Below, piece after piece: positions 59,383 through 64,000 of a stretch of 64,000 bases of DNA (its first letter is position 1; every line of letters begins with the position of its first letter). Source of the stretch: Betaproteobacteria bacterium (GTDB lineage Bacteria; Pseudomonadota; Gammaproteobacteria; Burkholderiales; Burkholderiaceae_F); the NCBI GenBank assembly GCA_016861185.1, contig BOKW01000001.1, positions 124,001 through 188,000 on the forward strand, written 5' to 3'. A program made the translations under genes and the position numbers. Under the pieces are notes generated by a model. It saw only the letters and a list, made by a program, of their open reading frames with translations, was not told where the DNA came from and did not search any database.

Positions 59383-60351
59383 ATGACGAGCAACGCTCCC
59401 GGACTTCCGATCGCGCGCGGCGCAGGCGTGCTGCGGCATCAGCAGATCGCCTTCCTGGCGATGGCGGGCTTCTTCGTGCTTGCGCCGCTCGTCGTGTACC
59501 CGGTGTTCCTGATGAAGGTGATGTGCTTCGCGCTGTTCGCGTGCGCGTTCAACCTGCTGATCGGCTACGTCGGGCTGCTGTCGTTCGGGCATGCGATGTT
59601 CTTCGGCATGGCCGGCTATGCGACCGCGCATTCGGCGAAGGTGTGGGGCTTCACGCCGGAGCTGGCGATCCTGTTCGGCACCGCGAGCGCATGCGTGCTG
59701 GGCGTGCTCGCCGGGCTGCTGGCGATCCGGCGGCAAGGCATCTACTTCGCGATGATCACGCTCGCGCTGGCGCAGATGGTGTTCTTCTTCTGCCTGCAGG
59801 CGCCGTTCACCGGCGGCGAGGACGGCATCCAGGCGGTGCCGCGCGGCAAGCTGTTCGGTTTGATCGACCTGACGAACGTCTGGGCGATGTACGCGCTCGT
59901 GTTCGCGATCTTCATCGGCGGCTTCCTGCTGATCTACCGGATCGTGCATTCGCCGTTCGGGCAGGTGCTGAAGGCGATCCGCGAGAACGAAAGCCGCGCC
60001 GTTTCGCTCGGCTACCACGTCGACCGCTACAAGCTGCTCGCGTTCGTGCTGTCGGCCACGCTGGCGGGGCTGGCCGGCGGAACCAAGTCGCTCGTGTTCC
60101 AGCTCGCATCGCTGACCGACGTGCACTGGACGATGTCGGGCGAGGTCGTGCTGATGACGCTGGTCGGCGGGCTCGGGACGATCTTCGGCCCGGTCGTCGG
60201 CGCGGCGGTGATCATCACGATGCAGAACTACCTCGCGCAGCTCGGCGCGTGGGTGACCGTCGTGCAGGGCGTAATCTTCGTCGTGTGCGTGCTGGCCTTC
60301 CGCCGCGGCATCATCGGCGAGATCGGCCACGCGATTCGCAAGCCCTTGTAA
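59383..60351 (+). CDS. livM: Branched-chain-amino-acid-type ABC transporter permease (LivM)
   Basis: A 322-residue permease. LivM features are ALFACAFNLLIGYVGLLSFGHAMFFGMAGY, AIRRQGIYFAMITLALAQMVFFF, the coupling loop LKAIRENESRAVSLGYHVDRYKLLAFVLSATLAGLAGG and VLMTLVGGLGTIFGPVVGAAV. It completes the transporter. No terminator hairpin with T run was seen directly after it. Confidence 0.95.
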   Translation: MTSNAPGLPIARGAGVLRHQQIAFLAMAGFFVLAPLVVYPVFLMKVMCFALFACAFNLLIGYVGLLSFGHAMFFGMAGYATAHSAKVWGFTPELAILFGTASACVLGVLAGLLAIRRQGIYFAMITLALAQMVFFFCLQAPFTGGEDGIQAVPRGKLFGLIDLTNVWAMYALVFAIFIGGFLLIYRIVHSPFGQVLKAIRENESRAVSLGYHVDRYKLLAFVLSATLAGLAGGTKSLVFQLASLTDVHWTMSGEVVLMTLVGGLGTIFGPVVGAAVIITMQNYLAQLGAWVTVVQGVIFVVCVLAFRRGIIGEIGHAIRKPL

Positions 60352-60416
60352 CGGCGCCCGGCGGCGGTGCGGCGGGAAGAGCCGCTGCTCCGCGCGCTGT
60401 GCCGGCATCGCTGCGC

Positions 60417-60908
60417 ATGACCTCAGGAGTTTCGGCACCGCGCCGCAGCGCCGCGGAACAGCGCAAGCTCGACGCGGCGCTGACCGAGCTGTTCGAACAG
60501 CGCATCAGCTTCAACCGGACGCTGGGACTGAAGGTGCTCCGCCTCGGTCCCCGCGGGCCGCAACTGCGGTTCGCGATGCGCCCCGAACTGGTCGGCCACT
60601 TCCTGTACGGCCGACTGCACGGCGGCGTGATTTCGGCCACGCTTGATGCGATGGCAGGGCTCGCGATAATGGTCGCCCTCGGCGAGAAGCACGCCGACGA
60701 GACCAGCGATCAGGTGATGCAGCGGTTCGCGCGCCTGGGAACGATCGACCTGCGCATCGACTATCTGCGGCCCGGCATCGGTATGCACTTTACGGCCAGC
60801 GCCGAGGTGCTGCGCCTCGGCGGCCGCGTCGGCACGGCGCAGATGCGCCTGGTCGACGACGCCGACCGACTGATCGCCACCGGCGCCGCCGCCTACATGC
60901 TCAGCTGA
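60417..60908 (+). CDS. Hotdog-fold thioesterase (PaaI/YigI-like)
   Basis: A 163-residue acyl-CoA thioesterase-like protein. The hotdog helix region GRLHGGVISATLDAMAGLAIMVAL contains the HGG motif with the catalytic Asp/Glu region of the PaaI family, followed by TIDLRIDYLRPG, the usual beta-strand pattern. The N-terminal 30 residues are charged. It follows livM by 65 bases and could be cotranscribed. It would hydrolyse a CoA thioester made from the imported substrate. Confidence 0.85.
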   Translation: MTSGVSAPRRSAAEQRKLDAALTELFEQRISFNRTLGLKVLRLGPRGPQLRFAMRPELVGHFLYGRLHGGVISATLDAMAGLAIMVALGEKHADETSDQVMQRFARLGTIDLRIDYLRPGIGMHFTASAEVLRLGGRVGTAQMRLVDDADRLIATGAAAYMLS

Positions 60909-60928
60909 GTCGGCAGCGGGCGCGCAGC

Positions 60929-62506
60929 TCAGTCCACGATCGTCTGCGACTGTTCGCGCAGGTACTGCGGCAGATACCAGAACGAGCCGATCGCCTTGCC
61001 GGTCGTGCCGCTCGCCTTCCAGCCGCCGAAAGGCTGATAGCCCGGCCACGCGCCGGTGGTCGCGCCCTGCGGCCGATTGACGTAGGTGACGCCGGCTTCG
61101 ATGCGGTCGAGAAAGTGCGGGATCTCGTCGCGCGCGCCGTAGAAGCCCGCGGTCAATCCGTAGTCCGACGCGTTCGCGAGATCGATCGCCTGATCGATCG
61201 AATCGACTTCTCCGACGAGCACGAGCGGGAGGAACTTCTCCTCCCGCCACAGGCGGTAGTCAAATGGCGCCGTCGCCACCGTCGGCGCGACGAAATAGCC
61301 CTGCGCAAGCGCGCCTTCCTTCAGCTGCGCGCCGCCGATGAAGATGCTGCCGTGCTCGCGCAGGTTGGCGACGCATCTTTCGTAGCGCTCGTATGCCGCC
61401 GCGTTGATCACCGGCCCGAGCCAGTTGGCCTGCTCGGTCGGGTCGCCGATCGCGATCTTGCGCGTCAGTTCAACGACCCGCTCGCGCAGCGCTGCTGCTA
61501 CCGGCTTCTCGACATAGACGCGCGAACACGCCGAGCACTTCTGTCCCTGCAATCCGAAAGCTGAACGCACGATGCCGGTGGCCGCGCGCTCGAGGTCGGC
61601 ATGGCGGCTGACGATCGCGGCGTTCTTGCCGCCCATTTCGGCGATGCACGGGCGCGGCCAGCGGCCGTTGGCGAACTTGCGCAGGATCGCCATGCCGACG
61701 TCGTAGGAGCCGGTGAACGTGATGCCGGCGATGCCGGGGTGATCGACGAGCGCCGCACCTGCCTCGCCGCCGCTGCCGCTCACGTAGTTCACCACACCGG
61801 CCGGCAGGCCCGCGTCGCGCAACACTTCGAGCAGCAGCCACCCGCTCCACGCGGTGTCGCTGGCGGTCTTGAACATGACCGTGTTGCCGGTCGCGAGCGC
61901 CGCGGCGACCGGACCGCCGGCGAGCGCGTACGGGAAATTGAACGGCGCGATGACCGCCCAAACGCCGTACGGCTTGAGTACGGTCCGGTTGCGGCTGACC
62001 CAGCCGGCGAGCGGATCGTTCGGCAGTTCGCGCGCGAAACCGTCATTCGCCTCCATCTGGTCGCAGTACCACGTGAACAGATCGGCGGTTTCCTGCACTT
62101 CGCCGAGCGCTTCCATCCGGTTCTTGCCGACTTCGAGCGCCACCGCCGCGGCGATGTCGTAGACGCGTTTCTCGATCAACGCCGCGACGCGCCGAAGCTG
62201 CGCGACGCGCTCACGCCAGGGCGTCGCGGCCCACGCGGGGAAGGCCTTCTGCGCGGCGCGCACGGCGGCGTCGACATCGGCCTGCGCGGCCGCCGCGAAG
62301 CGACCGAGCAGCCAGTCGCGCGCGATCGGCGAGCGCACTTCGAAGCTGCGTTCGGTTGCGCGCGCGCGACCGTCGATCCACAGCGGGTAGTCGCGTCCGA
62401 GCGCCTGCTTCGCGCGCGCCAGCGCCGCATCGAATCGCTCGTGCAGGGCCGCGGGAGGATTGAACATCGTCGAATACGTGAGCTTGAAGTGGTCGGCTTC
62501 CGCCAT
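60929..62506 (-). CDS. Aldehyde dehydrogenase (glutamate-semialdehyde/P5C dehydrogenase-like)
   Basis: A 525-residue NAD(P)-dependent aldehyde dehydrogenase. APFNFPYALAGGPVAAAL binds the cofactor; catalytic Glu290 is in CIAEMGGKNAAIV and Cys324 in GLQGQKCSACSRVYV. FTGSYDVGMAI and QPFGGWKASGTTGKAIGS resemble the 1-pyrroline-5-carboxylate dehydrogenase branch (PruA/RocA), which oxidises glutamate semialdehyde. No proline dehydrogenase domain is fused. Start ATG 62506 is chosen since the longer frame upstream is not family-like. Converges on the thioesterase gene. Confidence 0.88.
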   Translation of the reverse strand: MAEADHFKLTYSTMFNPPAALHERFDAALARAKQALGRDYPLWIDGRARATERSFEVRSPIARDWLLGRFAAAAQADVDAAVRAAQKAFPAWAATPWRERVAQLRRVAALIEKRVYDIAAAVALEVGKNRMEALGEVQETADLFTWYCDQMEANDGFARELPNDPLAGWVSRNRTVLKPYGVWAVIAPFNFPYALAGGPVAAALATGNTVMFKTASDTAWSGWLLLEVLRDAGLPAGVVNYVSGSGGEAGAALVDHPGIAGITFTGSYDVGMAILRKFANGRWPRPCIAEMGGKNAAIVSRHADLERAATGIVRSAFGLQGQKCSACSRVYVEKPVAAALRERVVELTRKIAIGDPTEQANWLGPVINAAAYERYERCVANLREHGSIFIGGAQLKEGALAQGYFVAPTVATAPFDYRLWREEKFLPLVLVGEVDSIDQAIDLANASDYGLTAGFYGARDEIPHFLDRIEAGVTYVNRPQGATTGAWPGYQPFGGWKASGTTGKAIGSFWYLPQYLREQSQTIVD

Positions 62507-62916
62507 CGTTGTCTCCGTCTCGTGATTGCCGGTGGATGCTAGCGCGCGGGAAACGTCCGAATAGCGCTGCCTGGCCAGGAGCTTTGCGAGCGCATGCTGC
62601 CGGGATGTCGTCGATAGAATGGGCCGGATCATTGACGGGGCGACCCTCGTGGCCGGCAAGGCGACGAGCGCATCGCGTGAATGCGCAGCGCGGCGCGCAT
62701 TGACGAACATGTTGGGCTGCCGCGATGATGCCCGCCGCTGCGCGACGACCTCGAAGATGTTCGACCTTGAGCGGGCCTTGCGACGCCGGGCTGCCGAGTC
62801 GGAGCACGCCATCGCGCGTTCCGCATTCTGCGGCGGCCGCGCTAGACCGGCCCGTCTTCGAAGAGGCGATGCGCGTGGCCGATGGCAGTGAGCAAGCGCG
62901 CGGCAGGAGCTAAGGA
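62507..62916. other. Gap upstream of two diverging genes
   Basis: About 410 bases between the diverging aldehyde dehydrogenase and AsmA-like genes. It should contain both promoters, but no convincing -35/-10 pair was found. Several short open frames occur; none shows recognisable protein features. Nothing else was seen. Confidence 0.4.
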
Positions 62917-64000
62917 ATGGGAGCCAGTGTGCGCTCACAGTCAAACAAGCGATCGGGCGACACCGCGCAACAGTGGGAGCCGACGCGCGCGACCGATTTC
63001 GCGATCACGACCGTCAACGTTCCCGATCGCCTGGACCTGCAGGAAGTCCGTGCACGCGCCGACGAGGACGACGATGCGCCGCGCCGGCGCCTAGTGTTGT
63101 TCGACACGTACTGGCTCAGGGTCTGGTTCAAGCGACTCCTCGTCGTCGGCAGCCTGGGTGCGGCTGCTTACTACGGCTATCTCGCGCTTCTGCCGCTGCG
63201 CGATGATGTCTCGGCCGCAGGAATCGCCGCGCGCCTGACCCGAGGTCTCGGGCAGCCGGTACAAATCGCAGGGACGGAGTTTCGCTTCGCGCCGACGCCC
63301 CGCTTGGTTGTGAAAGGCCTCGACGTTGCCGGGACCTATCAGCTCGGTGAAGTCTCGCTGCATTTCAATTGGGAGGACGCGCTGCGCGCATTGCGCGGCG
63401 GAAGCTGGACTTGGGGCGAGGCCGCGGTTGCGCCGCTGAAGCTCGAAGGTGTGCAAGGGCTCGCGTTGCTGAGGTCGCTCGGCGCAGCTGGAGCCGCGAT
63501 TCCGCCGACGATTTCGACGATCCGCTTCGAGTTGATCGAGTTCGCCGAGATGCCCTTGCTGCCGGGCCGGTACGAGGTCGTGGCAAGGCGCGGATCCGAC
63601 GGGCGTTTCGCGCCGGTCGCTCTGACCGAGATCGGCAGCGAGGGGCGGATGAAGTTCACGGTTGCCGCCAGAACCGACAACGACTGGGGTGAGACGGTCG
63701 ATTTCCAGCTCGACGCGGCGAACTGGGCTTTGCCCGTGGGACCGGGGGCGCGTTGGACCGAGGTCGTCGCGACCGGCCGCGTTCGCCCGAATCTGATCGA
63801 GGTCGACAGCTTCAGCCTCGGCGGTGCGTTCGGCGTCGTCCAGGGCTTGATGGTTGCGGCGCGCGATGTCGAATGGGCCGTCGCTGGAACGGCGCGCGCG
63901 CCGAACCTGGACCTCGAGTCCGTGCTGCTGCACTTCAAGGGCAAGCCGGCGGAGGAGCGACCGAAGGGGCAAGCCGCGGTCCCGATGCATGGAACTGCCG
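62917..64000 (+). CDS. Membrane-anchored AsmA/YhdP-like protein, N-terminal part
   Basis: An open frame of 361 codons with no stop before the right edge. Residues 1-70 are hydrophilic with an acidic stretch (ADEDDDAPRRR), then one membrane helix (FKRLLVVGSLGAAAYYGYLALLP). The large extracytoplasmic part starts GIAARLTRGLGQPVQIAGTEFRFAPTPRLVVKGLDV, which resembles the start of AsmA-type outer-membrane-assembly and lipid-transfer proteins. A weak AAGGA precedes the ATG. The cytoplasmic N-terminus is longer than in standard AsmA proteins. Function is inferred only from this pattern. Confidence 0.6.
   Translation, partial: MGASVRSQSNKRSGDTAQQWEPTRATDFAITTVNVPDRLDLQEVRARADEDDDAPRRRLVLFDTYWLRVWFKRLLVVGSLGAAAYYGYLALLPLRDDVSAAGIAARLTRGLGQPVQIAGTEFRFAPTPRLVVKGLDVAGTYQLGEVSLHFNWEDALRALRGGSWTWGEAAVAPLKLEGVQGLALLRSLGAAGAAIPPTISTIRFELIEFAEMPLLPGRYEVVARRGSDGRFAPVALTEIGSEGRMKFTVAARTDNDWGETVDFQLDAANWALPVGPGARWTEVVATGRVRPNLIEVDSFSLGGAFGVVQGLMVAARDVEWAVAGTARAPNLDLESVLLHFKGKPAEERPKGQAAVPMHGTA

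Overview
The window comes from the chromosome of a GC-rich betaproteobacterium, most likely of the order Burkholderiales. It contains the replication-origin neighbourhood: gyrB, dnaN and dnaA read leftward and rpmH, rnpA, yidD, yidC and mnmE read rightward, with DnaA-box-like sites in between. The order-level guess rests on the Bug/TctC-type receptor, the poly-hydroxybutyrate oligomer hydrolase, the DUF2249-ferredoxin cluster, the orphan TAXI receptor and the overall protein similarity. It is inference, not a database match. No tRNA, rRNA, CRISPR array, integrase or transposase was seen.

Layout. 1-10440: a peptide/D-amino-acid island, with a leftward dipeptide ABC transporter (dppABCDF-like) ending in a probable diaminopropionate ammonia-lyase (cut by the edge), diverging from an N-acyl-D-amino-acid deacylase, an M81 (MlrC-like) metallopeptidase and an amidase. 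10501-12142: a small redox/NO-stress-like cluster (DUF2249, 7Fe-type ferredoxin, DUF2249, FmdE-like) behind an NsrR-like palindrome. 12152-14245: an O-methyltransferase and an orphan TAXI receptor. 14357-21325: a secreted protein made of four perfect-period 21-residue repeats, then an operon of an export-signal-less LCAT-fold lipase and two CHAT-domain (caspase-like) proteases. This is the best candidate for an undescribed system. 21724-24994: LysR regulator, AhpD-like protein and a three-domain flavin/iron-sulfur oxidoreductase.

25228-35625: the conserved origin region, in which rnpA lacks a normal start codon near the expected N-terminus and overlaps rpmH. 35874-42661: extracellular 3-hydroxybutyrate oligomer hydrolase, then a MacAB-type exporter of one fusion protein, one ATPase and two FtsX-like permeases. 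42663-50780: DUF2339 membrane protein, a lipoprotein, a tripartite tricarboxylate transporter (TctC/TctB/TctA), a lipoprotein hydrolase and an AbrB-family membrane protein. 51145-55373: cold-shock protein, D-2-hydroxyacid dehydrogenase, GTP-dependent PEP carboxykinase, methyltransferase. 55657-62506: a complete branched-chain-amino-acid-type ABC transporter (G, F, K, H, M order), a hotdog thioesterase and an aldehyde dehydrogenase. The right edge cuts a membrane-anchored AsmA-like protein.

The lifestyle suggested is that of a heterotroph living on peptides, amino acids, carboxylates and stored polyhydroxybutyrate, with gluconeogenesis through PEP carboxykinase. Several families of short dispersed palindromic repeats sit between genes, and one copy lies inside the 3' end of the dppD-like gene.
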